A stretch of 64,000 nt of DNA. Source: Mucilaginibacter_A sp964251965 (GTDB taxonomy: Bacteria; Bacteroidota; Bacteroidia; Sphingobacteriales; Sphingobacteriaceae). Position 1 is the first letter of the stretch. The number at the start of each line of letters is the position of its first letter. The notes below the pieces were generated by a model. The model did no database searches, was not told the DNA's origin, and was given only the letters and a program-made list of their open reading frames with translations. The stretch spans positions 372,001-436,000 of the forward strand of contig CAXULQ010000001.1 in the NCBI GenBank assembly GCA_964251965.1. The letters are read 5' to 3'. This document shows, piece after piece, positions 43,772 through 52,852 of the stretch. The position numbers and the translations under genes are program-made.

Positions 43772-44260
43772 ATGCTGATTTCCCTTGTTGTTGCTGTTGC
43801 TGAAAATAATGTGATCGGAAAAAATAATCAACTGATCTGGCATTTGCCAGCAGATTTGAAACATTTTAAAAAGCTGACCACCGGCCATACTGTTTTTATG
43901 GGGAGAAAAACTTATGATTCTATTGGCAAACCGCTGCCCAACCGCAGGAATGTGGTCATCAGCAGAAGCGTTAATGAAATTGAAGGCTGCGAAGTTGCAG
44001 TTTCGCTGGAAGATGCTTTGAAACTAACTTCCGCAGAAAACGAAATATTTATTATTGGCGGGGCAGAAATTTACAAGCTGGCTTTGACTTTGGCCAACCG
44101 GATTTATCTCACACAAATCCACCAAAGTTTTGATGGCGATACTTTTTTCCCCGAACTCGATCTTCAACAATGGCAGGAAACGCAGCGGGAAGATTTCTCG
44201 CCGGACGAAAAAAACCTGCTTTCTTACTCTTTTATTATCCTCGACCGGATTGGTAATTAA
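43772..44260 (+). CDS. folA: Dihydrofolate reductase
   Basis: 162 aa. LVVAVAENNVIGKNNQLIWHLPADLKHFKKLT, MGRKTYDSIGKPLPNRRNVVISR and IIGGAEIYKL comprise the complete DHFR signature. It regenerates tetrahydrofolate, which ThyA consumes, consistent with thyA starting the same gene run. Zero-base gap from the upstream stop. Confidence 0.95.
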   Translation: MLISLVVAVAENNVIGKNNQLIWHLPADLKHFKKLTTGHTVFMGRKTYDSIGKPLPNRRNVVISRSVNEIEGCEVAVSLEDALKLTSAENEIFIIGGAEIYKLALTLANRIYLTQIHQSFDGDTFFPELDLQQWQETQREDFSPDEKNLLSYSFIILDRIGN

Positions 44261-44265
44261 CTGAT

Positions 44266-44275
44266 GCTTCTTTTA
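44266..44275 (+). repeat. Dispersed motif copy between folA and secDF
   Basis: GATGCTTCTTTTATCACATAATAAAC begins 3 bp after the folA stop. Confidence 0.6.
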
Positions 44276-44307
44276 TCACATAATAAACCAAGGTTGCATT
44301 TTTTTGT

Positions 44308-44315
44308 TAGCTTTG
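44308..44315 (+). promoter_or_regulatory. Candidate -7 box for secDF
   Basis: TAGCTTTG fits TAnnTTTG, 46 bp before the secDF start. An upstream TTG is present but at non-standard spacing. Confidence 0.4.
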
Positions 44316-44361
44316 CCGACTTGTTAAAAAACCCATAAATAACACATACAGTCAACAGAAC

Positions 44362-47300
44362 ATGCAAAGTAAAGGAGTAATTAAATTCTTCGCGATTGTT
44401 CTGGCAATAGTTTGCGTTTACCAGCTATCCTTTACCTGGGTAGTGCAAAACGTAGAAAAAAATGCCAGAAATTATGCTAAAGGCAACCCCGAAAAGGAAA
44501 AATCTTATCTCGATTCCATCTCTACACAACCGGTTTATCCTGTTTTTAACCATACTTATCAGTACTGCAAAGAAAAAGAACTGGCTTTAGGTCTGGATTT
44601 AAAAGGCGGGATGAATGTTACGATGCAGATTTCGCTGGCCGAACTGGTAAAATCGCTTTCCGATAATAATACTGATCAGGCTTTTAACCATGCGCTTGCT
44701 AATGCAGAAGTTGAATCGAAAACAAGTCAGCAGGATTACATTACCTTGTTTGTAAACGAGTACGAAAAACTTAACCCAAACGGTAAACTGGCTGCTATTT
44801 TCTCCACAAAAGAAAGTCAGAACCGCATTAAGTTTGATGCTTCGAACAGCGATGTAAAACGTTACCTGCAAGATGAAGCCAAAAGCGCGGTTGACCGTTC
44901 TTTCAATATTTTAAGGACACGGATTGATAAATTCGGCGTTACAGCCCCGAACATACAGTTGCAAAGCGGCAGTAACCGTATTTTGATTGAGTTGCCAGGT
45001 ATTTCTGAAGCTAACACAGATCGTGTTAGGAAGCTATTACAAGGCTCGGCAAAGTTAGAGTTTTACGAAACTTTTGATAATGCCGAAATTGTAAACCTGC
45101 TTGGAAATATTAATAATATCCTTGCTGCCAAAGCAAAAATAGCGGCAGCACCTGCAAAAGATACTACGGTAAAAACAGCATCGGCCAAAACCGATACTGC
45201 TGCCGCTGGCGGAAGTTTGTTAAACAAAGTTGCCAAAAGCAAACAAGCAGATACCAGTTCTAAAAACTTAAAAAGCGGTAACCCTGCCCTTAACAGTCCG
45301 TTGTTGAACCAGAACATGCTTCGCCCAAATGTTTATGCTTCGCAAGGTGGAGGCATACAGGCGGCACCGGGATCAATAGTTGGATTTGCGGCCGTTGGCG
45401 ATACCATCAAAGTAAACAAAATGCTGTCAAACGCTGATGTAAAAGCAGTGATGCCGCAAAATTTGAAGTTTATGTGGGGCGTAAAACCCATGCCTTTAAA
45501 CGATGATTATACCAGACGTTTCAACGACAAAATTCCGCGTGTCGAGCTTTATGCGATAAAACTGAGCGGTGCCGATGGCGGTCCAGTTTTGGCGGGAGAT
45601 GTAATTGCAGATGCCCGGAATGATTACGACCAGAAAGGCAGCCCGGAAGTGCAAATGACCATGAACACCGAAGGTGCAGCAAAATGGCGTACAGTTACTG
45701 CCGCTGCTGCTGCCGATCCTAACAACAAAAAAGCAATTGCAATTGTGTTGGACAACAGTGTGTATTCTGCGCCTACCGTTCAAAATGAAATTTCAGGCGG
45801 CGTTTCTTCTATTTCCGGAAGCTTTACGGTTGATGATACCAAAGATTTGGCCAACGTGTTAAAAGCTGGCCGTTTACCTGCGCCTGCCCGCATTGTTGAA
45901 GAAGCTATTGTTGGCCCGTCTTTAGGTCAGGAAGCCATTAATGCTGGGATTTTGTCCTGCGTTATTGGCTTTTTGGTTGTGCTTGTATTTATGATTTTAT
46001 ATTACAACCGTGCCGGTACGGTTGCGGTTGTTGCTGTTTTTATCAACGTTTTCTTTTTATTTGGAGTGCTGGCAAGTCTGGGTGCCGTGCTTACGTTGCC
46101 AGGTTTAGCTGGTATCGTGCTCACGCTCGGTATTGCGGTTGATGCCAACGTACTGATTTACGAACGTGTGCGGGAAGAACTGGCACATGGCAAATCTGTA
46201 CGCATTGCCGTTGCAGATGGTTTTAAACACGCCATGCCATCTATCCTCGATTCAAACACCACTACTTTTTTAACAGGTGTGATTCTGTATATTTTTGGTT
46301 CTGGTCCGATCCTGGGTTTTGCAACAACTTTGCTGATTGGTATCATTACTTCTTTGTTCTGCTCACTTTTAATTTCCCGCTTAATTTTTGAATGGATGCT
46401 GGAAAAAGGCTGGGACATTGACTTTTCCCGTCCATGGAGTGCAAACACTTTCAAAAATGCACACTACACTTTTGTTAAAAACAGGTTTAAATTTTACGCT
46501 TTTTCTGGTTTATTTATTCTGGCTGGCTTGATTTCAATTTTCACCAGAGGATTTAGTTATGGTGTAGATTTTAAAGGCGGAAGAACATACGTTGTCCGTT
46601 TTGAAAAACCAGTTGATGCACAACAAGTGCGCGACGTGTTAGACAAAACCTATCATTTAACAACAGAAGTTAAAACTTTTGGTACCACTAACCCGCAATT
46701 GCGCATTACAACTACTTATTTGGTTGATGATAATTCGCCTACTGCTGATACAAAAGCAGAAAATAAATTAAAAGAAGGCTTGAAACAAATCAACAACCCA
46801 AGCCAGGTGATGAGCCAGCAAAAAGTTGGTCCTACCATTGCAAATGACATTAAAACAAGTGCCGTCTATTCTGTCATCTTTGCTATCCTGGTTATTTCAT
46901 TCTACATCTTGATCCGTTTCCGCAGATGGCAATTTAGCTTGGGTGCTTTGATTGCAACAGCTCACGATGCCTTGCTCGTTTTAAGTTTCTTCTCGTTATT
47001 TAATGGCATTTTACCTTTTTCGCTTGATATTGATCAAAATTTTATCGCAGCAATTCTGTTGGTTATTGGTTATTCTATCAACGATACTGTGGTTGTATTT
47101 GACAGGATCCGGGAATTCTTAAACCTGCATCACACAAAAGCAGATGACCAAAAAGTTGTTATCAATGATGCTATCAACAGTACTTTAAGCCGTACCATTA
47201 TTACTGCTTTAACCGTAATTTTTGTGCTGATCGTATTGTTTATTTTTGGTGGAGAAGTAATCCGCGGGTTCTCTTTTGCACTATTAATTGGCGTTTGTTT

Positions 47301-47370
47301 CGGTACTTATTCTTCTATCTGCGTAGCTACTCCGGTTATTGTAGATTTCGGCAGAAAGAAATTAAATTAA
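44362..47370 (+). CDS. secDF: Protein translocase fusion SecDF
   Basis: 1002 aa, SecD and SecF fused as is usual in Bacteroidota. N-terminal helix, ALGLDLKGGMNVTMQISL, a periplasmic SecD domain with PGISEANTDRVRKLLQGSAKLEFYET, then a low-complexity Ala/Lys/Ser-rich insertion (about residues 255-320), LAPR-type AGRLPAPARIVEEAIVGPSLGQEAI, six helices with TLPGLAGIVLTLGIAVDANVLIYERVREEL, then the SecF half (GFSYGVDFKGGRTY; IGYSINDTVVVFDRIRE). It uses proton motive force to complete secretion through SecYEG. The insertion is the only odd part. Confidence 0.95.
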   Translation: MQSKGVIKFFAIVLAIVCVYQLSFTWVVQNVEKNARNYAKGNPEKEKSYLDSISTQPVYPVFNHTYQYCKEKELALGLDLKGGMNVTMQISLAELVKSLSDNNTDQAFNHALANAEVESKTSQQDYITLFVNEYEKLNPNGKLAAIFSTKESQNRIKFDASNSDVKRYLQDEAKSAVDRSFNILRTRIDKFGVTAPNIQLQSGSNRILIELPGISEANTDRVRKLLQGSAKLEFYETFDNAEIVNLLGNINNILAAKAKIAAAPAKDTTVKTASAKTDTAAAGGSLLNKVAKSKQADTSSKNLKSGNPALNSPLLNQNMLRPNVYASQGGGIQAAPGSIVGFAAVGDTIKVNKMLSNADVKAVMPQNLKFMWGVKPMPLNDDYTRRFNDKIPRVELYAIKLSGADGGPVLAGDVIADARNDYDQKGSPEVQMTMNTEGAAKWRTVTAAAAADPNNKKAIAIVLDNSVYSAPTVQNEISGGVSSISGSFTVDDTKDLANVLKAGRLPAPARIVEEAIVGPSLGQEAINAGILSCVIGFLVVLVFMILYYNRAGTVAVVAVFINVFFLFGVLASLGAVLTLPGLAGIVLTLGIAVDANVLIYERVREELAHGKSVRIAVADGFKHAMPSILDSNTTTFLTGVILYIFGSGPILGFATTLLIGIITSLFCSLLISRLIFEWMLEKGWDIDFSRPWSANTFKNAHYTFVKNRFKFYAFSGLFILAGLISIFTRGFSYGVDFKGGRTYVVRFEKPVDAQQVRDVLDKTYHLTTEVKTFGTTNPQLRITTTYLVDDNSPTADTKAENKLKEGLKQINNPSQVMSQQKVGPTIANDIKTSAVYSVIFAILVISFYILIRFRRWQFSLGALIATAHDALLVLSFFSLFNGILPFSLDIDQNFIAAILLVIGYSINDTVVVFDRIREFLNLHHTKADDQKVVINDAINSTLSRTIITALTVIFVLIVLFIFGGEVIRGFSFALLIGVCFGTYSSICVATPVIVDFGRKKLN

Positions 47371-47389
47371 TCTTAATCTCCTATTTGCA

Positions 47390-47427
47390 AAGCCGTTTTG
47401 ATTATTCAAAACGGCTTTTGTATTTTT
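47390..47427 (+). terminator. Intrinsic terminator of secDF
   Basis: AAGCCGTTTTG (47390-47400) pairs with CAAAACGGCTT (47407-47417) and is followed by TTGTATTTTT. Confidence 0.85.
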
Positions 47428-47465
47428 AATCTCAAACAGAATTCTTAAATTGCTGTACTAACATT

Positions 47466-48773
47466 ATGGAATCAAACTACAACACTAATTTTCCAAAAGT
47501 CGTGATTGTTGGCGCGGGCTTTGGTGGAATAGAACTTGCAAAAGCGTTAAAAAACAAAGAGGTTGATGTTTTACTGGTTGATAAACATAACTATCATACT
47601 TTTCAGCCTTTAATGTACCAGGTGGCGACAGGCAGTTTAGAAGCCGATTCGATTGCTTTTTCTGTAAGAAAAAATTTTGAAGGACAAAAAAACTTTCGTT
47701 TCCGAATAGCAGAAGTACAAAAAGTTAACACCGATAAAAACAGTATCGAAACAACCATTGGCGAGATTGATTACGATTATTTGGTAATTGCAACCGGTTC
47801 TACCAACAACTTCTTTGGAAATAAAGATTTTGAAAAGTACACGCTCCCGATGAAAAGTATTCCGGAGGCTTTAAACTTGCGCAGTGCAGTTTTGCAAAAC
47901 CTGGAAACTGCTTTATTATTGCCAACCAAAGAAGAACGCGAACCTTATTTAACTTTTGTTTTGGTTGGCGCAGGCCCAACAGGCGCAGAACTGGCTGGTT
48001 CGATTGCAGAAATTCGTAATTACATCCTTATTAAAGACTATCCCGAATTGAACAAGGAAGAGATGAAGGTTTATTTGGTAGATGGTTTGCCAAAAGTTTT
48101 GGCCAATATGAGCGAGCAGGCTTCCAAAAAAGCACAGCAGTTTTTGGAAGATATGAATGTAGAAGTGCTAACCAATGTGATGGTAGAAAGCTATGATGGA
48201 AATGTTATTTCTTTTAAAGGCGGAAGGCAGATCAAAACTAAAAACGTAATCTGGTCGGCGGGTGTAATGGGTGTTGTGCCAGATGGTATCCCGAAGGAAC
48301 AGATTGCAAAGGGAAACCGCATTTCTACCGACGAAATTAACCGCGTAGTTGGTTTAAATAACGTTTTTGCCATTGGCGATGTATCTTCAACTATTACAGA
48401 AGGCATGCCGAAAGGTTTGCCCGGCGTTGCACCGGTTGCGATACAGCAGGCCAAACACTTGGCAAAAAACCTGTTGCATCTTATCAAAAACGAGCCAACA
48501 GTTAATTTTAAATATAATGATCAAGGCTCTATGGCTACGATTGGCCGAAATAAAGCCGTTGTAGATTTAGGCAAAGTAAAGTTTCAAGGGTTTTTTGCCT
48601 GGTTAACCTGGATGTTCATCCACTTGGTTTTGCTAATGGGTTTTAGAAACAAAGTAGTTGTATTTATCAATTGGCTCGGCAGTTATATCAGTTACAACGG
48701 CGGAACAAGGCTCATCATACGTCCATATCAAAGAAAAGATTTGAAGGTAGAAGAACCGGTTCCAGGACAATAA
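47466..48773 (+). CDS. NAD(P)/FAD-dependent oxidoreductase, type II NADH dehydrogenase (NDH-2)
   Basis: 435 aa. Two dinucleotide folds: VVIVGAGFGGIELAKAL (residue 12) and VLVGAGPTGAELAGSIAEI (about 161). Between them is DYLVIATGSTNNFFG, and VFAIGDVSS is the second FAD-contact motif. The C-terminal hydrophobic region FFAWLTWMFIHLVLLMGF likely anchors it to the membrane. It transfers electrons from NADH to quinone without proton pumping. A terminator follows. Confidence 0.9.
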   Translation: MESNYNTNFPKVVIVGAGFGGIELAKALKNKEVDVLLVDKHNYHTFQPLMYQVATGSLEADSIAFSVRKNFEGQKNFRFRIAEVQKVNTDKNSIETTIGEIDYDYLVIATGSTNNFFGNKDFEKYTLPMKSIPEALNLRSAVLQNLETALLLPTKEEREPYLTFVLVGAGPTGAELAGSIAEIRNYILIKDYPELNKEEMKVYLVDGLPKVLANMSEQASKKAQQFLEDMNVEVLTNVMVESYDGNVISFKGGRQIKTKNVIWSAGVMGVVPDGIPKEQIAKGNRISTDEINRVVGLNNVFAIGDVSSTITEGMPKGLPGVAPVAIQQAKHLAKNLLHLIKNEPTVNFKYNDQGSMATIGRNKAVVDLGKVKFQGFFAWLTWMFIHLVLLMGFRNKVVVFINWLGSYISYNGGTRLIIRPYQRKDLKVEEPVPGQ

Positions 48774-48792
48774 AATTTTTTATGTTAAACTA

Positions 48793-48835
48793 CTAAAACA
48801 GCCGCGCTAATTGATGCGGCTGTTTTAGTTTGATA
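48793..48835 (+). terminator. Terminator of the NDH-2 gene
   Basis: CTAAAACAGCCGC (48793-48805) pairs exactly with GCGGCTGTTTTAG (48816-48828), then TTTGATAG. The A-side also makes it usable on the other strand. Confidence 0.8.
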
Positions 48836-48855
48836 GCTTTTCAAGAAAAGATAAT

Positions 48856-48933
48856 ACTTCTTTTAGCCCTGTAAAAATCACCTTTATCTGCCTGCGAAAA
48901 TTGAAATTTTATTTTTTCTATGATAAAAGAAGT
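48856..48933. repeat. Inverted pair of dispersed motifs in a convergent gap
   Basis: AATACTTCTTTTA (48853-48865) faces TAAAAGAAGTATC (48924-48936) with about 58 bp between. The pair lies between the convergent ends of NDH-2 and the metalloprotease, the arrangement that for uptake sequences elsewhere often doubles as a terminator. Confidence 0.7.
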
Positions 48934-48977
48934 ATCAAAGTTTATATGATGAAATTGAATGCTCAAATAAACCGGTT

Positions 48978-51524
48978 CTAATATTCAAATTCATTATCTG
49001 GCATACCAATAGGTGCGCCTGGAGGCATGTCAAGAGGTTCGACTGGTTGAAACTTGCTCGGGTCTTTTTGAAACTCACTGATCTGCGACAAAGCAAAATA
49101 AATTGCTGCTTTTTTCTTTGGTGTTGCGCTCGTTAAATTACTGGCCATCCATGTGGTTAGCTCAGTTATTTTTAATAATGCTTCACCGCGCACATTTTCA
49201 CCGGCGCGAGTGTTCGCAGCCAATTGCAATAGGTATTTAAGGGTTAGGTTGTTCACCAATATTTGTAATTCACCTTTATAACCAGGCTCAAGTTGGGCTT
49301 TCCAGGTTTTATCGATCAGCTTGTCTAAAACAGGCATAAAACCAGGCTGCTTGCTGTCTCTGGACTGGTATTCGATCAACCGCGCGGCACGTTGCGCATC
49401 CAGCAGGTAAGATAAAGTTGCACCGGCAGCAGTTTCGGCAGCTCCAATCGGGTCGAAAGTTACGCCGGTATGTCCGCCGAAAGTTTCCACAGAAGCCGGA
49501 TAACCAACCGGACGGGGCGGAATTTTAGCGATCAAACCTTCGGGCAAAGCCAAAGCATCGGGCGTAATTGTTGAAAGCATTCCATCTACCGCACGCCATT
49601 GTTCGGCCGGGTCAACCATTCGGGTTACTACTTCTCCATCATTTTTTAAGGCGTGGGTAAAGTAAAGTCCGCCTATCGAACTGGCAACGGCTTCAATTTG
49701 GTAACGATGCAACAGGTACATCGGTACTAAAACTTCTTCCAGTGTTGCCATTGGTGCGTCCTGGCGAATAGCTTTTTCCGAAAAATTATCTAAAATATGT
49801 CTGCGGATCAGCATCAATTTGTTTAGTTGATCGATTGCATTCACACCATCGTCCCATTGGTGCGATAAAGGATGCACCACACCAGCAATATCCGGGATAA
49901 AAATATGGCCTTGTGCCAGCGTTTCTTTCATGATCTTATCCAGCGCAGCATCTTCATTTGTCCCTTTTGGGAAATCGGAATATCCCCAGGTAATCGCGCG
50001 CTTGTCCCAACTGCCAATACCTTTGGCATAAGCGTTAGAAACATCAATACTACCGTCGGGTTTCATGCTGAAGCGGGGAAAAGGATAATCCATAACCGAA
50101 GCCCGGTCGTGCGTGCTACTGGTGTAATTATGGTACAAACCGAGCGTATGGCCGATTTCGTGTGCCGATAACTGCCGAATACGTGCCAAAGCCATCTGTT
50201 CCAACTGTTTTGAAACCGGCTTGCCATCCGTGTAAGGCTGCAGCAATCCTTCCGCAATCAGGTAATCCTGACGATGACGATCTGAACCTAAAGTAACCAC
50301 ACCTTTTATTATTTCGCCGGTACGCGGATCGGTGTAGGACGAGCCGTAAGAAAAAGCGCGCTCCGGACTGCCCGAACGGTTAACCCAATTCACCACATTA
50401 TAACGAATATCCATCGGATCTGCACCTTCAGGCAGCTCTTTCACCTGGAAAGCATTTTTATAACCCGCAGCTTCAAAAGCCTGGTTCCACCAAGATCCAC
50501 CTTCAATTAAAGCTTTTTTAATGGGTTCCGGTGCGCCGCGATCAATATAATACACAATGGGTTCAACCGGTTCGCTCATGGCCGCATTCGGGTTTTTCTT
50601 TTCTAAGCGATGTCGTGCTGTAAACTTTTTAAGCAGCGGTTCGGACATCGGCGAAGAAAAATCGTAGTAGCTAAAAGCGTTAAAGCCTGACCGCGGATCA
50701 AACTTCCGAGTTTTAAAATTTCCATCTGGTAATTCTACAAACGCCTGGTGCATCCGAACAGTTACAGCACTCGGATCGGCAGCAATACCACCACCACGGC
50801 CAAAGCCGCCTCTGGCACTGCCGCCTGTAAAAGTAACTAATGCTTCAAACTCAGAATTTTTAGGGAAATTTTTAGTATTGTCGATGTAAATTGCCGAGCG
50901 GGTTTCATCCAAACGATAACTGCCGCCCGCGTTTCCGCCAGCAGCTACACGGTTTCCGGCAGCAATGGCACTACCCAAATTTCCCCTGCCAGTGCCCAGG
51001 TTATCGCCAATTTTCTGACTGTCGCGGATCAGGAACGGTGTAAGATCGATCAAAACCCGGTCGCCTTCAACAGCAACCGGAGAAAACCCCCATAAAACAG
51101 ATTTGGCAAATGCATTTTCTACCGCCTTTTTTTCATCGGCATTGCCATTGACAGACCGGTAATTGGTAACAGGCTGCACTAAAAATACCTTCGGCCCAAC
51201 CTTTGTAAAAGTGGTTATCACGGACGATGACTGGCCGCGTTCTGGTCCGCCGTTGCCAACACCATCAATTAAAGAACCGAAATACAAAAACTCTTTATTA
51301 AAATTGTTGATCTCTAAATAGATCCGGCCAGACTTTTCATCATAATAAAAAGTAAAAAAACCGGTAAACTTTTTGGCATTTTGGGTGAAAGATGCAATTG
51401 TAGCTGTCGGCCTGGTTTCGCTGCCCCTGCCCGCGCCTTCCGCCGAAGCTGGCCTTGTTTGCGCGTTAGACAATCCGCTTAATGCAAGTATTGCTGCCGC
51501 CGTGATGGGTAAATAATATTTCAT
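48978..51524 (-). CDS. Zinc-dependent metalloprotease, DUF5117/DUF5118 type
   Basis: 848 aa, exported (signal peptide YYLPITAAAILALSGLSNAQ). The metzincin-like site HEIGHTLGLYHNYTSS lies near residue 455, with VMDYPFPR downstream as the Met-turn candidate. The N-terminal half (KKFTGFFTFYYDEKSGRIYLEI, FPKNSEFEALVTF) fits the DUF5118/DUF5117 pair that precedes the peptidase domain in Bacteroidota. Gly/Arg-rich loops occur (GRGNLGSAIAAGN, GGSARGGFGRGGG). Probably periplasmic or surface; substrate unknown. Confidence 0.88.
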   Translation of the reverse strand: MKYYLPITAAAILALSGLSNAQTRPASAEGAGRGSETRPTATIASFTQNAKKFTGFFTFYYDEKSGRIYLEINNFNKEFLYFGSLIDGVGNGGPERGQSSSVITTFTKVGPKVFLVQPVTNYRSVNGNADEKKAVENAFAKSVLWGFSPVAVEGDRVLIDLTPFLIRDSQKIGDNLGTGRGNLGSAIAAGNRVAAGGNAGGSYRLDETRSAIYIDNTKNFPKNSEFEALVTFTGGSARGGFGRGGGIAADPSAVTVRMHQAFVELPDGNFKTRKFDPRSGFNAFSYYDFSSPMSEPLLKKFTARHRLEKKNPNAAMSEPVEPIVYYIDRGAPEPIKKALIEGGSWWNQAFEAAGYKNAFQVKELPEGADPMDIRYNVVNWVNRSGSPERAFSYGSSYTDPRTGEIIKGVVTLGSDRHRQDYLIAEGLLQPYTDGKPVSKQLEQMALARIRQLSAHEIGHTLGLYHNYTSSTHDRASVMDYPFPRFSMKPDGSIDVSNAYAKGIGSWDKRAITWGYSDFPKGTNEDAALDKIMKETLAQGHIFIPDIAGVVHPLSHQWDDGVNAIDQLNKLMLIRRHILDNFSEKAIRQDAPMATLEEVLVPMYLLHRYQIEAVASSIGGLYFTHALKNDGEVVTRMVDPAEQWRAVDGMLSTITPDALALPEGLIAKIPPRPVGYPASVETFGGHTGVTFDPIGAAETAAGATLSYLLDAQRAARLIEYQSRDSKQPGFMPVLDKLIDKTWKAQLEPGYKGELQILVNNLTLKYLLQLAANTRAGENVRGEALLKITELTTWMASNLTSATPKKKAAIYFALSQISEFQKDPSKFQPVEPLDMPPGAPIGMPDNEFEY

Positions 51525-51633
51525 TTGAAGGGTTTTAGTGAGTTATTTTTCTGATGTTAAAATTAAAACTTTAGTATTTGAAACCGATTGATAATAATAC
51601 TATCAGTATTGCAGATCATCTTACTACAATTAA

Positions 51634-51851
51634 GAGCCTGTTTAAATTTCGTTTGGCTTATTTTCTATGTTTCTTTTATTATCGTTCATTGCCGTTGGCT
51701 TTAGCCAACGGAGAAATAATGGCAGCGGAAGGCTTTAGCCAAAAACCAGGTATATTATTCGGCTAAAGCCGGTTTCATGAACTTACATATACCGTTGGCT
51801 GAAGCCAAACGGAAATATAAAATTCTTTGACGCCATTTTTAAACAGGCTCT
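51634..51851. mobile_element. MITE-like element with 13-bp terminal inverted repeats
   Basis: GAGCCTGTTTAAA (51634-51646) is matched by TTTAAACAGGCTC (51838-51850), each flanked outside by TAA, a possible 3-bp target duplication. Further inward, TTCGTTTGGCTT (about 51648-51659) mirrors AGCCAAACGGAA (about 51803-51814). The interior holds several palindromes built on CCGTTGGCTTTAGCCAACGG and GGCTTTAGCC. It has no coding capacity. Ends and TNA-type duplication resemble the IS1031 subgroup of IS5, so a non-autonomous relative is likely. Confidence 0.7.
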
Positions 51852-51978
51852 AATACAAACTTTATTTATTTTTAGAAAAGTAGAAAAAATTATCAGGATT
51901 TAGGTTGACAAATGTTCATTAACAAAAATATTACTGTTAATTACAGGCTTGATGGATTTATTATTTTTGAACAGCCAT

Positions 51979-51988
51979 ACTTCTTTTA
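51979..51988 (+). repeat. Dispersed motif copy upstream of the small secreted protein
   Basis: CATACTTCTTTTACCAGTATAAAATC, 138 bp upstream of the start at 52127 and outside the MITE-like element. Confidence 0.55.
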
Positions 51989-52126
51989 CCAGTATAAAAT
52001 CTATAACATAAGTAACGATGAAAGCAAATTTTGCAAAAAGATTTATTAATTTGCAATAAGTTAAATTTCACATAAAGATAATATTAATTTTTTAGGGAAA
52101 ATAAATCTCAACTTGCGAATCTAATT

Positions 52127-52609
52127 ATGAAAAAATTTTTAGCGATTATAATTTTTTTTATACTTATTTACAATCCAATCCAAGCACAATCCAACCAGCA
52201 AAAAGCAGTTGATTTAGTAACAAATTACATCAAAAACAAAACAAATAAATCTAAATATAATCCAAGTTTTAAGTTCAATCCTATCCAAGTTTTAAGAAGT
52301 TCGTTTGCAGATACCAAACAATATAAAGTTTATCAGCACAAAATTGACAGTTTGAAAATTGCAGGAAGAAAGATTGATGCAAGGATTGCCAAGATGAAAA
52401 CAACTGCAGAATTAGATCAGGCTAAAAAAGAAAGTTACAAGCTTTCGCACGAATTAGTTGCAACAAGCGACCAGTTAATCGAATTTATGACAACTTACAA
52501 GGGCAATCAAATTGGTTGGATGATTAAGAATGTTTACCGCAACAAAACTGTAAGGAATAAAACTTTTTATCTAAATTTTGAACTGACGAAAGTGGATTCA
52601 GTTAGATGA
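52127..52609 (+). CDS. Small secreted protein of unknown function
   Basis: 160 aa. Signal peptide KKFLAIIIFFILIYNPIQAQ, then a lysine-rich, mostly helical protein with a coiled-coil-prone segment (KIDSLKIAGRKIDARIAKMKTTAELDQAKKESYKL, about 85-120). The C-terminal part (YKGNQIGWMIKNVYRNKTVRNKTFYLNFELTKVD) looks like beta strands. No cysteines and no recognised domain. It stands alone upstream of the tRNA gene. Probably periplasmic; no function can be offered. Confidence 0.6.
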   Translation: MKKFLAIIIFFILIYNPIQAQSNQQKAVDLVTNYIKNKTNKSKYNPSFKFNPIQVLRSSFADTKQYKVYQHKIDSLKIAGRKIDARIAKMKTTAELDQAKKESYKLSHELVATSDQLIEFMTTYKGNQIGWMIKNVYRNKTVRNKTFYLNFELTKVDSVR

Positions 52610-52673
52610 GTTCTAAGAATAATTTGTCGCTTTGTCATTTCAATTACGGAATGACAAACTGTAAAACAACAAT

Positions 52674-52683
52674 ACTGTTTTTA
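52674..52683 (+). repeat. GT-variant motif copy upstream of tRNA-Leu
   Basis: AATACTGTTTTTATCAGC followed by AAAAAATTG; full-length variant with tail between the secreted protein and the tRNA promoter. Confidence 0.6.
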
Positions 52684-52729
52684 TCAGCAAAAAATTGAAA
52701 ATTGATCAGCAGCAAATGTTAAAATAGCA

Positions 52730-52737
52730 TATCTTTG
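52730..52737 (+). promoter_or_regulatory. Candidate -7 box of the tRNA-Leu gene
   Basis: TATCTTTG fits TAnnTTTG and lies 17 bp before the mature tRNA 5' end, a suitable distance for a short leader. Confidence 0.5.
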
Positions 52738-52754
52738 AAAAAATTTTTAATAAT

Positions 52755-52838
52755 GCCCGGGTGGCGAAATTGGTAGACGCACCACTTTGAGGGAGTGGCG
52801 TCCGAAAGGATGTAGCGGTTCGAATCCGCTTCCGGGCA
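52755..52838 (+). tRNA. tRNA-Leu (anticodon GAG)
   Basis: Cloverleaf by eye: acceptor GCCCGGG pairs with TCCGGGC (one G-U); the D arm carries AATTGGTAGACGC; the anticodon stem CCACT/AGTGG closes the loop TTGAGGG, giving anticodon GAG (reads CUC and CUU). A long variable arm (CGTCCGAAAGGATG) is as in class II tRNAs, followed by GCGGTTCGAATCCGC. The CCA end is not fully encoded (ACCT follows). Confidence 0.95.
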
Positions 52839-52852
52839 CCTCAGTTCAATTC

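Larger units (their letters stand above)
51525..52126. other. 602-bp intergenic region with a MITE-like element
   Basis: No gene. It contains the terminal-inverted-repeat element at 51634-51851 and a motif copy at 51979 (CATACTTCTTTTACCAGTATAAAATC). The remainder is AT-rich leader for the small secreted protein at 52127. A 62-codon ORF at 51578-51766 overlaps the element and is not credible. Confidence 0.7.

Noticed and set aside
46769..46778. TAAAAGAAGG in secDF and TAAAAGAAGA near 62649 as reverse motif copies
   Set aside because: They have the 9-base centre but lack the pyrimidine that gives R at the first motif position; they encode ordinary Lys-Glu runs.
51578..51766. 62-aa ORF at the MITE-like element
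   Set aside because: It overlaps inverted repeats and hairpins of the element, and has no domain or upstream signals.
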